From: Idiomarina aquatica | GTDB lineage: Bacteria; Pseudomonadota; Gammaproteobacteria; Enterobacterales; Alteromonadaceae | Direction: 5' to 3' | DNA: 64,000 bases | NCBI RefSeq assembly: GCF_003987185.1 | Contig: NZ_PIPS01000001.1 | Coordinates: forward strand, 1,420,620 to 1,484,619 | Shown: positions 45,469-53,770 of the stretch, piece after piece | How the letters are laid out: every line of letters starts with the position of its first letter | How positions within the stretch are numbered: the first letter of the stretch is position 1 | Notes under the pieces: model-generated | Database searches by the model: none | What the model was told of the DNA's origin: nothing | The model's input: only the letters and a program-made list of their open reading frames with translations | Made by a program: the position numbers and the translations under genes

Positions 45469-46605
45469 TCAGTCTGCTGCGGGTGAAAGTTTGATTAAAC
45501 GACCATTGTCTTCGTCGCTGAGGATGTACAACATGCCGTCAGGCCCTTGTTCGATATCCCGAATGCGAAAATCAATATCGCCGTCGAACAGACGTTCTTC
45601 ATGAATCATGCGACCCTCTTCAAGATCCAACCGGGCAATCATTTGTCCGCGCAGAGCGGTAACTAACAGATCCCCCTGCCAATGCTTAAACTGATCGCCG
45701 GTGTAGAAGATTGAACCAGCAGTCGCAATCGATGGCAGCCAATAATAATAAGGTTGCTCCATACCCTCTTTGTGCGTACCAATACCAATTTCACCGCCGC
45801 CGTAATCTTCGCCGTAAGTGATGGTTGGCCAGCCATAGTTCTTACCGGCTTTCGGAATGTTAACTTCGTCACCGCCCTGTGGACCATGTTCAATCGTCCA
45901 TAGTTCGCCGGTGTCCGGATGGATAGCGGCACCCTGGACGTTACGATGACCATAAGACCAGATTTCGTCCAGCGCGTCGTCATCGCCAACGAAGGGGTTA
46001 TCTTCAGGAACACTGCCATCGGGCCAGATGCGGACAATTTTACCGTGATGATTATCCAGTGTTTGCGCATCTTCCATACGAGAGTAACGGTCACCTAACG
46101 TAATAAACAGGTGCCCCTCAGGTGAAAACACTAAACGAGAGCCAAAATGGGCGCCGCTTTCATACTTAGGTGCCTGTCGGAAAATGACTTCGCCGTCGAC
46201 CCACTGGTCGCCATCAAGTTTACCGCGCATAACGGCGGTACTGTTACCCTCACCACCGCTTTGATTCGGCTCTGAGTAACTGATGTAAACCCAGCCGTTG
46301 TTGCTGAAATCCGGATCGATATTGACGTCCAGTAGCCCGCCCTGACTGCGCGCAACCACCTCTGGAGTGCCTTTAATTTTAGTACGCTCAGAGCCGTCGG
46401 CGGAAATATGATTAAGGATGCCGTCTCGTTCCGTCACCAACATACTGCCGTCAGGTAAAAATGTCATACCCCAGGGGTGCGATAAGTTTTCTGTTAAGGT
46501 GGTCATCTCGACCGTATGTCGTTCGGTTGTGTATTCATCAGCAGCGACGGTTGCGCTAAGTCCTAATGAAACGGCAACAACCAGAGCCAATTTACTGGTT
46601 TGCAT
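45469..46605 (-). CDS. PQQ-dependent aldose sugar dehydrogenase
   Basis: 378-aa secreted, six-bladed beta-propeller quinoprotein of the soluble glucose dehydrogenase/YliI family. Signal peptide MQTSKLALVVAVSLGLSATVAA; mature blades with NLSHPWGMTFLPDGSMLVTER, GAHFGSRLVFSPEGHLFITLGDR (His at the active site), WSYGHRNVQGAAIHPDTGELW and EHGPQGGDEVN (PQQ and Ca binding region). Oxidises aldose sugars in the periplasm, given PQQ. First gene of a two-gene operon with the PqqU-like receptor. Confidence 0.92.
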   Translation of the reverse strand: MQTSKLALVVAVSLGLSATVAADEYTTERHTVEMTTLTENLSHPWGMTFLPDGSMLVTERDGILNHISADGSERTKIKGTPEVVARSQGGLLDVNIDPDFSNNGWVYISYSEPNQSGGEGNSTAVMRGKLDGDQWVDGEVIFRQAPKYESGAHFGSRLVFSPEGHLFITLGDRYSRMEDAQTLDNHHGKIVRIWPDGSVPEDNPFVGDDDALDEIWSYGHRNVQGAAIHPDTGELWTIEHGPQGGDEVNIPKAGKNYGWPTITYGEDYGGGEIGIGTHKEGMEQPYYYWLPSIATAGSIFYTGDQFKHWQGDLLVTALRGQMIARLDLEEGRMIHEERLFDGDIDFRIRDIEQGPDGMLYILSDEDNGRLIKLSPAAD

Positions 46606-46642
46606 AGTATTTCCTCTTGCTGTTCGTTTACTGTGTCAAAGC

Positions 46643-46667
46643 AGTATACGGTAAAAATACGTATTTT
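46643..46667 (-). promoter_or_regulatory. Candidate promoter/operator of the PQQ operon
   Basis: On the minus strand a TATACT -10-like hexamer (46643-46648) is preceded by the 14-bp perfect palindrome AAAATACGTATTTT at 46654-46667, which would occupy the spacer between -10 and -35. That is a typical position for a repressor operator. No strong -35 is visible; the binding factor is unknown. Confidence 0.4.
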
Positions 46668-46746
46668 GATGAGTGCCGACTTGATCTGTTTGGGGTTATC
46701 ACCGTTAATAAGAGTCAGTCACTTAATAAAGAGAGAGCGTAACATC

Positions 46747-47172
46747 ATGAAAATAAAAGGTATTGTAAAAGCGCTGGTGGGTGTTGGTCTAATTGCACAT
46801 TTATCGGCTTGTGGGACGCTACTGTACCCGGAACGTAAAGGTCAGACCGATGGCCGTATTGATCCCGGCGTGGCGGCGATGAACGGCGTAGGGTTGCTAT
46901 TGTTTGTGATCCCGGGCTTAGTCGCTTTTGCGGTGGATTTCCATAACGGTACGATTTATTTGCCCAACTCGGGCGCCGTTGATGGCGAAGACGATAGCGT
47001 TTATGCTCTGCGTAACGAGGGACCTCTTACCTATCAGCAAGCGCAAAAAATGATCGAGCAACATACCGGCAAAACTATCGATATGCGCACAGCAGAGCAA
47101 AAAACATTGAGAGCAATGAACACCAAAGCCATTGCTGAACAATTGAAACAAGCGCAACAGACGGCGAATTAA
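46747..47172 (+). CDS. Putative outer-membrane lipoprotein
   Basis: 141 aa. Type II signal peptide with lipobox LSAC (Cys at residue 22 of MKIKGIVKALVGVGLIAHLSACG), Gly at +2, so no inner-membrane retention signal. A hydrophobic segment GVGLLLFVIPGLVAFAVDF follows near residue 55, then a polar C-terminal region (TYQQAQKMIEQHTGK). Function unknown. An earlier in-frame ATG (46600) is unlikely because it would hide the lipobox. The stop codon overlaps the start of the next gene (TAATG), so the two are coupled. Confidence 0.75.
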   Translation: MKIKGIVKALVGVGLIAHLSACGTLLYPERKGQTDGRIDPGVAAMNGVGLLLFVIPGLVAFAVDFHNGTIYLPNSGAVDGEDDSVYALRNEGPLTYQQAQKMIEQHTGKTIDMRTAEQKTLRAMNTKAIAEQLKQAQQTAN

Positions 47173-48683
47173 TGACATCGACATGGTTTAACAGTAATTC
47201 ATTGCTCATTTTCGGGCAGTGGATGGCAGCGGCTTTTGTGCTGTTACTGATCGTTCTGCTGATCAGTATTGGTGTGATGTACGTGGTTGATAAAATACAG
47301 GTACGACATACCATTCGCCGCAATTATCCTGTGGTCGGACGGTTTCGGTATATTTTTGAACGCATGGGTGAGTTTATGCGGCAGTATTTCTTCGCGATGG
47401 ATCGTGAAGAAATGCCCTTTAACCGGGCGCAACGAAGCTGGGTATATCGAGCCGCAAAAAATGCCGACCGTAACGTTGCTTTTGGTTCTACCCGTGACTT
47501 AACCCGCACCGGGACGATCATTTTCAGTAACGCCCCCTACCCGCCGCTCGCTGAACAGGCAGTAAAACCGGAACCGGTTGAAATCGGTCCCTATTGTTCG
47601 ACGCCCTATTATCCACGGTCCTATTTCCACATTTCCGGAATGAGTTACGGCGCGTTGTCACCGGTTGCGGTCAAAGCCTTGTCTAATGGAGCTGCCAAGG
47701 CCGGGTGCTGGTTGAATACCGGTGAAGGTGGACTGTCTCCGTATCATCTTTCCGGACACTGCGACATTGTTTTCCAAATGGGCACGGCTAAATTTGGTGT
47801 CCGCACCAAAGACGGTAAGCTGGATGAGTCGCGCCTGGCTGAACTGGGTCGCCACGACAATGTGAAGATGTTTGAAATTAAACTCAGCCAGGGGGCAAAG
47901 CCCGGCAAAGGCGGTATCTTGCCCGGTATAAAAGTTAATGCGGAAATTGCCCAAATCCGCGGCATTGAAGTTGGAAAAGACGCCATCAGTCCCAACCGTC
48001 ACCTTGAAATCAGTAACAACGAAGAATTACTCGATTTTATCGATAAAGTTCGGTGTATCACCGGTAAGCCGACAGGTTTTAAGTTTGTGATGGGCGATCC
48101 CAGCTGGATTGACGAACTGGTTGATTCGATCCTGGCGCGAGGCGAAGCGTCGGCGCCCGACTTTATTACGCTCGACAGTGCCGACGGCGGAACCGGTGCA
48201 GCTCCGCAACCGTTGATGGATTATGTTGGTTTGAAACTGTCAGAAAGCTTACCCATTTTAATTGATAAATTAACCGAAGCAGGCCTTAAAGAACGAGTAA
48301 AAGTGATTTGTTCCGGTAAGATGATTTCGCCGGCTGACGTGGCCTGGGCGATTGCGATGGGGGCTGATTTTGTGGTGTCGGCGCGCGGCTTTATGTTCTC
48401 GTTAGGGTGTATTCAGGCGATGCAGTGCAACAAAAACACCTGTCCAACCGGTGTCACAACCGATAATCCAAGGTTACAAAAAGGCCTCGATCCAACCGAC
48501 AAAGCGGAACGGGTCGCGAATTACCATAAATACCTGGAATACGGCGTTAACATCATCGCTCACTCTTGTGGTGTGACTGACCCTCGGCAGTTAACCCGTC
48601 GTCATGCCAGGGTGATCAAGCCAGACGGTGAAAGCATCAGTCTGGCTGATCGTTATCCATTGCCGCCTGCCCGCCGACGTTAA
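47172..48683 (+). CDS. FMN-binding glutamate synthase-like membrane protein
   Basis: 503 aa. One N-terminal TM (about residues 17-41), then a TIM-barrel domain like the FMN/synthase domain of glutamate synthase large subunit: SYGALSPVAVKALSNGA, NTGEGGLSPYH, KPGKGGILPG, LDSADGGTGAAPQ, and a C-x5-C-x4-C set (CIQAMQCNKNTC) matching the 3Fe-4S ligands of GltB. It lacks the glutaminase domain, so it is not a complete GOGAT; the physiological reaction is unsettled. It shares a 1-nt stop/start overlap with the lipoprotein gene. Confidence 0.88.
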   Translation: MTSTWFNSNSLLIFGQWMAAAFVLLLIVLLISIGVMYVVDKIQVRHTIRRNYPVVGRFRYIFERMGEFMRQYFFAMDREEMPFNRAQRSWVYRAAKNADRNVAFGSTRDLTRTGTIIFSNAPYPPLAEQAVKPEPVEIGPYCSTPYYPRSYFHISGMSYGALSPVAVKALSNGAAKAGCWLNTGEGGLSPYHLSGHCDIVFQMGTAKFGVRTKDGKLDESRLAELGRHDNVKMFEIKLSQGAKPGKGGILPGIKVNAEIAQIRGIEVGKDAISPNRHLEISNNEELLDFIDKVRCITGKPTGFKFVMGDPSWIDELVDSILARGEASAPDFITLDSADGGTGAAPQPLMDYVGLKLSESLPILIDKLTEAGLKERVKVICSGKMISPADVAWAIAMGADFVVSARGFMFSLGCIQAMQCNKNTCPTGVTTDNPRLQKGLDPTDKAERVANYHKYLEYGVNIIAHSCGVTDPRQLTRRHARVIKPDGESISLADRYPLPPARRR

Positions 48684-48689
48684 GGTTGC

Positions 48690-49604
48690 TTAAGACAAGG
48701 TGTTAATTGGTAACAAGGTTGCAATCTCTTCCGCAATTTTGCGGAATGTCTGGCGGCGGCTGGTGGTCGCCCGATAGACCAGACCGATATCCCGGGACGC
48801 CTCTTGCCCACTGGGTTTCAACGGAATCAAATCGGTATTGTCTAAAATACCGTGGTCTATGGCCATCTGTGACATGAAGGTAGCGCCGCCGCGAGCGTCT
48901 GCCATCTGCACGAGGCTGTGCAAACTGGTTGCGGTAAATGGGTTCACCTTTACCGTGTCGGTTAACTGACACGCGGACACCGCATGACCGGTCAGGCAAT
49001 GCTCTTTTTCGAGCAGGAAAATACTGCCGTCCGGTAGCATGTCGTAATCAACCGGTTCCCCCAGTTTGTCCGCGATTGATTTGTGAGCAACCAACTTAAA
49101 TGGGTCGCGGCCGAGTGTCCATTTTTGGTTGCCCTGGATATCCATCGGTAATGCCAACAGCAGAATGTCTAAATCGCCATCGCGCAAGGCATTGAGCAAA
49201 TTGTTGGTGGTATCTTCGGCCAGTTGAAGTGACAATTTCGGATAGTTCTGTTGCACACGCTTGCTGAGTGCACCTACCACAAACGGGGCAATGGTAGGAA
49301 TGATCCCAAGCCGAACCGGACCTTCCAGGATATTGCCATGGCCTTTGGCGTAATGAACCAGCTCTTCGGTTGAGGTGATGATGTTGCGCGCCTGTTCAAC
49401 GATTTCTTCACCGATGGCCGTGAATAAAAACGACTTGTGGTCACGTTCAATCAATTGGCAGCCCAATTGCTCTTCGAGGTTCTGAATGCCGCTGCTTAAG
49501 GTTGACTGGCTGACATTACAAGCGGCCGCTGCGCGGTTAAAGTTTTGTTGCTGGTGCAACGCCAGTAAATAACTGAGGTTTTTTAAGCTTGGTAACTTTC
49601 CCAT
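48690..49604 (-). CDS. oxyR: LysR-type peroxide sensor OxyR
   Basis: 304-aa redox-sensing regulator. N-terminal winged HTH (NFNRAAAACNVSQSTLSSGIQNLEEQLG), regulatory domain starting GPVRLGIIPTIAPFVV. The redox pair is Cys203 and Cys212 (EHCLTGHAVSAC), 9 residues apart as in E. coli Cys199/Cys208, and the Thr-x2 TSLHSLVQMADARGGATFM peroxide-binding segment follows. It is divergent from ahpC-ahpD, its likely target. Confidence 0.93.
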   Translation of the reverse strand: MGKLPSLKNLSYLLALHQQQNFNRAAAACNVSQSTLSSGIQNLEEQLGCQLIERDHKSFLFTAIGEEIVEQARNIITSTEELVHYAKGHGNILEGPVRLGIIPTIAPFVVGALSKRVQQNYPKLSLQLAEDTTNNLLNALRDGDLDILLLALPMDIQGNQKWTLGRDPFKLVAHKSIADKLGEPVDYDMLPDGSIFLLEKEHCLTGHAVSACQLTDTVKVNPFTATSLHSLVQMADARGGATFMSQMAIDHGILDNTDLIPLKPSGQEASRDIGLVYRATTSRRQTFRKIAEEIATLLPINTLS

Positions 49605-49744
49605 GATGGCACTCCGAAATTTTAATCCGATTTACCGATTATCATAATAGGTTTTATTCGTTTTATCCAATAAGACGTTCTGCGTAACATACTCATCGAA
49701 ACGTTACAGCACATTTTTTAAAACACTTGTTAGGAGAGAAATCT
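49605..49744. promoter_or_regulatory. oxyR/ahpC divergent control region
   Basis: 140-bp region. The stretch 49636-49672 has ATTATC, ATAGGT, ATTCGT and ATCCAA spaced about 9-10 bp apart, which loosely follows the four-half-site pattern of OxyR binding (ATAG-type elements at about 10-bp intervals). Good sigma70 hexamers are not obvious. The call rests on context plus a weak motif match. Confidence 0.4.
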
Positions 49745-50290
49745 ATGTTAACAGTCGGTGATAAATTACCAGAATTCAGCGTTGTTGCAGCTAAGCCTGG
49801 TTTCAATATGCCAGAAGAGAACGGCGAAAGCGCGTTTGAAACGATTAACAACGAGAGCTTTGCCGGAAAATGGAAAATCATTTTCTTCTATCCAAAAGAT
49901 TTCACCTTCGTGTGCCCTACTGAAATTGTAGAGTTCGCCAAGTTGAACGAAGAGTTTGCGGATCGCGACGCGGTGGTCCTTGGCGGTAGCACAGACAACG
50001 AATTTGTGAAGCTGGCATGGCGCCGTGAGCACCCGGATCTTGATCGCTTGAACCAATACTCGTTTGCAGACAACGGATCATTGGTTGACGGCCTGGGTGT
50101 CCGCGACAAAGAAGAAAACGTAGCGCTGCGTGCTACCTTCGTTGTCGATCCTCACAACGTCATTCAGCACGTATCGGTAAACAACTTGAATGTTGGTCGT
50201 AACCCAGCAGAAATTCTGCGCATTCTTGACGGTTTACAGACAGATGAACTGTGTCCGTGCAACCGCGCTGTTGGTGGCGACACTCTGTAA
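49745..50290 (+). CDS. ahpC: Peroxiredoxin AhpC (AhpD-dependent type)
   Basis: 181-aa 2-Cys peroxiredoxin that reduces hydrogen peroxide and organic peroxides. Peroxidatic Cys57 in FTFVCPTEI; resolving region Cys170 and Cys172 in DELCPCNR, the extra-cysteine pattern of mycobacterial AhpC, which is reduced by AhpD rather than AhpF. Start at ATG 49745 behind TAGGAGAG; a TTG at 49727 includes the ribosome-binding site and is rejected. AhpD is encoded downstream. Confidence 0.93.
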   Translation: MLTVGDKLPEFSVVAAKPGFNMPEENGESAFETINNESFAGKWKIIFFYPKDFTFVCPTEIVEFAKLNEEFADRDAVVLGGSTDNEFVKLAWRREHPDLDRLNQYSFADNGSLVDGLGVRDKEENVALRATFVVDPHNVIQHVSVNNLNVGRNPAEILRILDGLQTDELCPCNRAVGGDTL

Positions 50291-50307
50291 TAGGGATTAA
50301 TCATAGT

Positions 50308-50336
50308 GACACCCGGGCTGGTTCTCTCCGGGTGTC
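50308..50336 (+). promoter_or_regulatory. Hairpin between ahpC and ahpD
   Basis: Perfect 9-bp stem GACACCCGG (50308-50316) and CCGGGTGTC (50328-50336) around an 11-nt loop in the 71-bp gap. There is no T-run, so it is more likely an mRNA-stability or processing element, or partial attenuator, letting ahpC be made in excess over ahpD. Confidence 0.55.
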
Positions 50337-50361
50337 TGTTGAAACGATTTAGGAGTAGTTC

Positions 50362-50889
50362 ATGGCAATTGCAGATTACAAGCAGCTATTAGGTGACCAC
50401 GGTAAAGACACCAAACTGAATCTATCAAGCTTGTTTAACAACGTTGATACATCCGGTTTAACGACGGATCAATTTTACGGAACGGCACTTTCGTTGGCTT
50501 ACAGCATTGCCGATGAAGAACTTATTGCAGCCATCGAGGCAGAAGCCGAAGGTAAAATTGAAGATAACGTAAAAAGCGCGGCTAAGTTAGCGGCGACCCT
50601 GATGGCAATGAACAATGTTTATTATCGCTTTTTGCACTTATCCAGCGACAAGCAATTTACCAAACTTCCGGCGGGCCTGCGCATGAACGCAATGGCTAAT
50701 CCGGGTGTTGAGAAAGCCGATTTTGAGTTGTATTCACTGGCCGTGTCAGCGTTAAACGGCTGTGGCCTATGTATTGATTCGCACGTAAAAACACTGTTGC
50801 AACACGAGGTGTCGGCTCAGGCGATTCAATCCAGTATTAAGTTGGCGGCGGTACTTAACGCAGCTGTGACTGCGCGCAAACTGTCGTAA
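50362..50889 (+). CDS. ahpD: Alkyl hydroperoxide reductase AhpD (CMD family)
   Basis: 175-aa all-helical carboxymuconolactone-decarboxylase-fold protein that reduces AhpC. Catalytic CxxC with the conserved His: Cys134, Cys137 and His141 in NGCGLCIDSH. In mycobacteria AhpD receives electrons from the lipoamide of dihydrolipoyl succinyltransferase; the same electron source is inferred here. Followed by a strong terminator. Confidence 0.93.
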   Translation: MAIADYKQLLGDHGKDTKLNLSSLFNNVDTSGLTTDQFYGTALSLAYSIADEELIAAIEAEAEGKIEDNVKSAAKLAATLMAMNNVYYRFLHLSSDKQFTKLPAGLRMNAMANPGVEKADFELYSLAVSALNGCGLCIDSHVKTLLQHEVSAQAIQSSIKLAAVLNAAVTARKLS

Positions 50890-50951
50890 TCCCTCAGGAG
50901 CGCCACGCTCCATCCCCTGTCTAGAGCAGTAGCCATACTGTTCGCAACGCT

Positions 50952-50980
50952 TTAGCCCGCCTTGTGCGGGCTTTTTTTTC
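50952..50980 (+). terminator. Intrinsic terminator after ahpD
   Basis: Stem AGCCCGC (50954-50960) with GCGGGCT (50966-50972), 5-nt loop, followed by eight Ts. Confidence 0.93.
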
Positions 50981-51036
50981 TTTCTATTTCAGCATCATGT
51001 CCTACAGTTATTAATAAGCTGAGCAAAGGAGGAAAG

Positions 51037-52269
51037 ATGTTGAATATCAATATCGAGCGCTTAAAGCGTTCTATTCGTGAACTCTCCCAAATTGGCTATA
51101 ACGAGGAAGACCATGGCGTTTACCGTTGGGGCTTTACCGCGGCGGATATGGAGGCCAGACACTGGCTTTTGGATACCGTCAAAGCTGAGGGCTATCAAGC
51201 GCACATGGATGGTGCCGGGAACGTCTTTTTTGGCATCGGCGATTATCATAAAAAGCCGGCGGTATTGACGGGCTCACATTTGGATACCGTACCGGCCGGG
51301 GGGATTTTTGATGGCGCGCTTGGGGTACTGTCCGGGTTGGAGGTACTGCGCACGTTAACCGACCATGACGTGCAGTTGGAGCATCCGGTATGGGTTGTTG
51401 CAACGGCCGAGGAAGAAGGTCGCTTTGGCGGTATGATGGGATCACAGGCAATAGCCGGTGCTTTAAATATGGACTGGCTGATGTCCGCTCACGACGCTGA
51501 TAATGTCTATTTAAAAGATGCGCTGGCTGAACATGGCTTGGATGTGATGAATGTGCTTGATGCCGCCTGGCCGCCCGAGCGTTTAAAAGCTTTCTATGAA
51601 TTGCACATCGAACAAGGACCGGTGTTGTTTAATGAGGACATTTGCATTGGTGCGGTGGAGGGAATATCCGGTGTCTTCAAGTGGATCGTTCACTTAAAAG
51701 GTAAGGCCGATCATGCTGGCACGGCACCCATGAACATGCGCAGTGACGCGTTTATGGGGTTGGCAGACTTCGCGCACGAGATTGACCGTATCATTGCCGA
51801 AGACGGTACCGATAAAACTCGCATTACCGTGGGTAAAGTTGACTTAAAGCCCGGCAGTCCGCACACGGTTCCAGGAGAAGCTGTGTTTACCATTGTGGGG
51901 CGAGATATGAGCAACGAGATCATGGAAGAGCTAGCCGATTCGTGTCGCAAAGCGCTCTCTGCAATCGCGCGAAAACACCGACTGATGTTTGAATACGAAC
52001 AGGTCAGTTGGTTGAAACCGCAGGCTTGTTCCGACAAGTTGACGCAGATCATAGAAAAGAAAGCGAAGTCACGTAAGCTATCTTGTGTGAAAATGCCTAG
52101 TGGTGCAGGTCATGATACGCAGTTTCTGGCGCAGATCACGGACGCTGGGCTTATTTTTATTCCGTCAGTGAATGGCGTAAGTCATGCACCTGACGAATGG
52201 TCTCACTGGCACGATGTCGAAGCTGGCACCAATGTGTTGTTAGATTGCATCATCGAGTCAGCGAGTTAA
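51037..52269 (+). CDS. M20-family amidohydrolase (N-carbamoyl-L-amino acid hydrolase / allantoate amidohydrolase-like)
   Basis: 410-aa metal-dependent hydrolase. Binuclear metal ligands: His81 and Asp83 in GSHLDTVPAGG, Asp92 in IFDGALG, Glu pair in AEEEGRFGG, a His in ELHIEQGPVL, and the C-terminal His in SHAPDEWS. The dimerisation lid domain lies between. The family hydrolyses N-carbamoyl amino acids, allantoate or ureidoglycine; no hydantoinase or purine-catabolism genes are adjacent, so the substrate is open. Start at ATG 51037 behind AAAGGAGG; the open frame from 50962 reads out of the terminator. Confidence 0.88.
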   Translation: MLNINIERLKRSIRELSQIGYNEEDHGVYRWGFTAADMEARHWLLDTVKAEGYQAHMDGAGNVFFGIGDYHKKPAVLTGSHLDTVPAGGIFDGALGVLSGLEVLRTLTDHDVQLEHPVWVVATAEEEGRFGGMMGSQAIAGALNMDWLMSAHDADNVYLKDALAEHGLDVMNVLDAAWPPERLKAFYELHIEQGPVLFNEDICIGAVEGISGVFKWIVHLKGKADHAGTAPMNMRSDAFMGLADFAHEIDRIIAEDGTDKTRITVGKVDLKPGSPHTVPGEAVFTIVGRDMSNEIMEELADSCRKALSAIARKHRLMFEYEQVSWLKPQACSDKLTQIIEKKAKSRKLSCVKMPSGAGHDTQFLAQITDAGLIFIPSVNGVSHAPDEWSHWHDVEAGTNVLLDCIIESAS

Positions 52270-52283
52270 TTGATGCATGTCAA
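52270..52283. promoter_or_regulatory. FNR-like box upstream of ccoG
   Basis: TTGAT-GCAT-GTCAA differs by one base from the FNR/ANR consensus TTGAT-N4-ATCAA and is centred 60 bp before the ccoG start. TATACT at 52296-52301 is a candidate -10. Anaerobic control would suit a cbb3-oxidase assembly gene, but the spacing to that -10 (about -31) is not the classic -41.5. Confidence 0.4.
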
Positions 52284-52335
52284 CGGTATGTTAGATATAC
52301 TGGGCGATACATGACCGATATCAAGTGGTAGCGCA

Positions 52336-53766
52336 ATGGAACAGAAAATCAAAGTTCAGGCAGCGGATAAGGTCAAAATCCAGCGTCCGAAAAGCTCTCA
52401 AAATAACAACGACTACTCTCCCAGAAGCCGAATTTATGTACGTGATGTCAAAGGTGGCATGGAGTATTTTCGGCGTATTTTCGGCTTCATCCTATTAGCG
52501 GTTTTTGCGGCGCTACCCTGGATTACTTATCAGGGTGAACAGGCGATCTTGCTTGATATCATGGAGCAGCGCTTCCGAATTTTTGGTCTCACCTTATGGC
52601 CTCAGGACTTCACCATAGTTGCTTTGTTTGCCATTGTTGCGGCTGTAGCCTTGTTTTTTGTCACCACCATCTGGGGTCGGGTTTGGTGCGGTTTTATGTG
52701 TCCGCAGACCACCTGGACCGCGATTTTCATGTGGTTCGAGAAAAAATTTGAAGGCCCGCGTAACAAGCGAATTAAATTAGATCAACGCAAAATGGATTTT
52801 GATAAGTTGTGGCGCAAGACCGGCAAACAGTTAAGCTGGATTGCTGTGGCGTTGTTAACGTCAATGATATTTGTCGGTTATTTTACCGATGTTCGTGCCC
52901 TATTCGTTAACTTTTTTACCCTGGAAGCCGGGTTTTGGGCGACGTTCAGTGTGTTGTTCTTTACGTTTTGTACATACGGCAATGCCGCCTATATGCGGGA
53001 AATCATGTGCACCCATATGTGTCCGTATGCACGTTTTCAGTCAGCCATGTTTGACAAGGATACCTACACAGTCAGTTATGACGTCAATCGTGGTGAGCCA
53101 AGAGGACCTCGCTCGCGCAAAGTGGATCCAAAAGAAAAAGGCCTTGGTGACTGCATCGATTGCTATATGTGCGTTCAGGTCTGCCCGACCGGCATCGACA
53201 TACGCAACGGCCTGCAATACGAATGCATTGATTGCGGTGCCTGTATAGATGCCTGTAACGACGTCATGGATAAAATGAATTACCCTCGAGGGCTGATTCG
53301 TTTCACCACTGAGCGTAACCTCGCCGCTAAACAGAAATCCGAAAAAACCAACCCCTGGCGTATGAAGAGCATTGGTTACTTCATTATGATGCTTGCGGTA
53401 ACCGCGGTTCTGGTCATCGACGTTGCCACTCGTATTCCGTTAGAGGTTGATATTCTGCGTGACCGAAATGCGCTGTATCGTGAAAACATTCAAGGTGAAA
53501 TAGAAAACGTCTATACACTGAAAATCGTCAATAAGTCGCAGCAAGACCATACCTATGAAATTTCTCTCAATGGGTTTGAGCAATATCGGCTGATCGGCGA
53601 TACGCGTAAGACGGTTGAAGCCGGTGAGGTAGGAAGTCTGCCGATCACCGTGGCCGTTCCCCCGAGTCTGCTAAAAGAGCAAATTTCTGATTTCGATTTT
53701 GTGGTACAGTCCGTAAATGATCCCGACGTGGTGTTAACACACGAAACACGTTTTATTTACGAGTAG
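52336..53766 (+). CDS. ccoG: Cytochrome c oxidase accessory protein CcoG (FixG/RdxA)
   Basis: 476-aa membrane-bound iron-sulfur protein needed for assembly of cbb3 oxidase (implicated in Cu2+ reduction). Five TM segments, a membrane-embedded CGFMCPQTTW motif, two 4Fe-4S clusters in the cytoplasmic domain (CIDCYMCVQVCPTGID and CIDCGACIDACNDVMDKM), and a C-terminal periplasmic Ig-like domain. The ccoNOPQ genes are not in the window. Confidence 0.95.
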   Translation: MEQKIKVQAADKVKIQRPKSSQNNNDYSPRSRIYVRDVKGGMEYFRRIFGFILLAVFAALPWITYQGEQAILLDIMEQRFRIFGLTLWPQDFTIVALFAIVAAVALFFVTTIWGRVWCGFMCPQTTWTAIFMWFEKKFEGPRNKRIKLDQRKMDFDKLWRKTGKQLSWIAVALLTSMIFVGYFTDVRALFVNFFTLEAGFWATFSVLFFTFCTYGNAAYMREIMCTHMCPYARFQSAMFDKDTYTVSYDVNRGEPRGPRSRKVDPKEKGLGDCIDCYMCVQVCPTGIDIRNGLQYECIDCGACIDACNDVMDKMNYPRGLIRFTTERNLAAKQKSEKTNPWRMKSIGYFIMMLAVTAVLVIDVATRIPLEVDILRDRNALYRENIQGEIENVYTLKIVNKSQQDHTYEISLNGFEQYRLIGDTRKTVEAGEVGSLPITVAVPPSLLKEQISDFDFVVQSVNDPDVVLTHETRFIYE

Positions 53767-53770
53767 GTAT

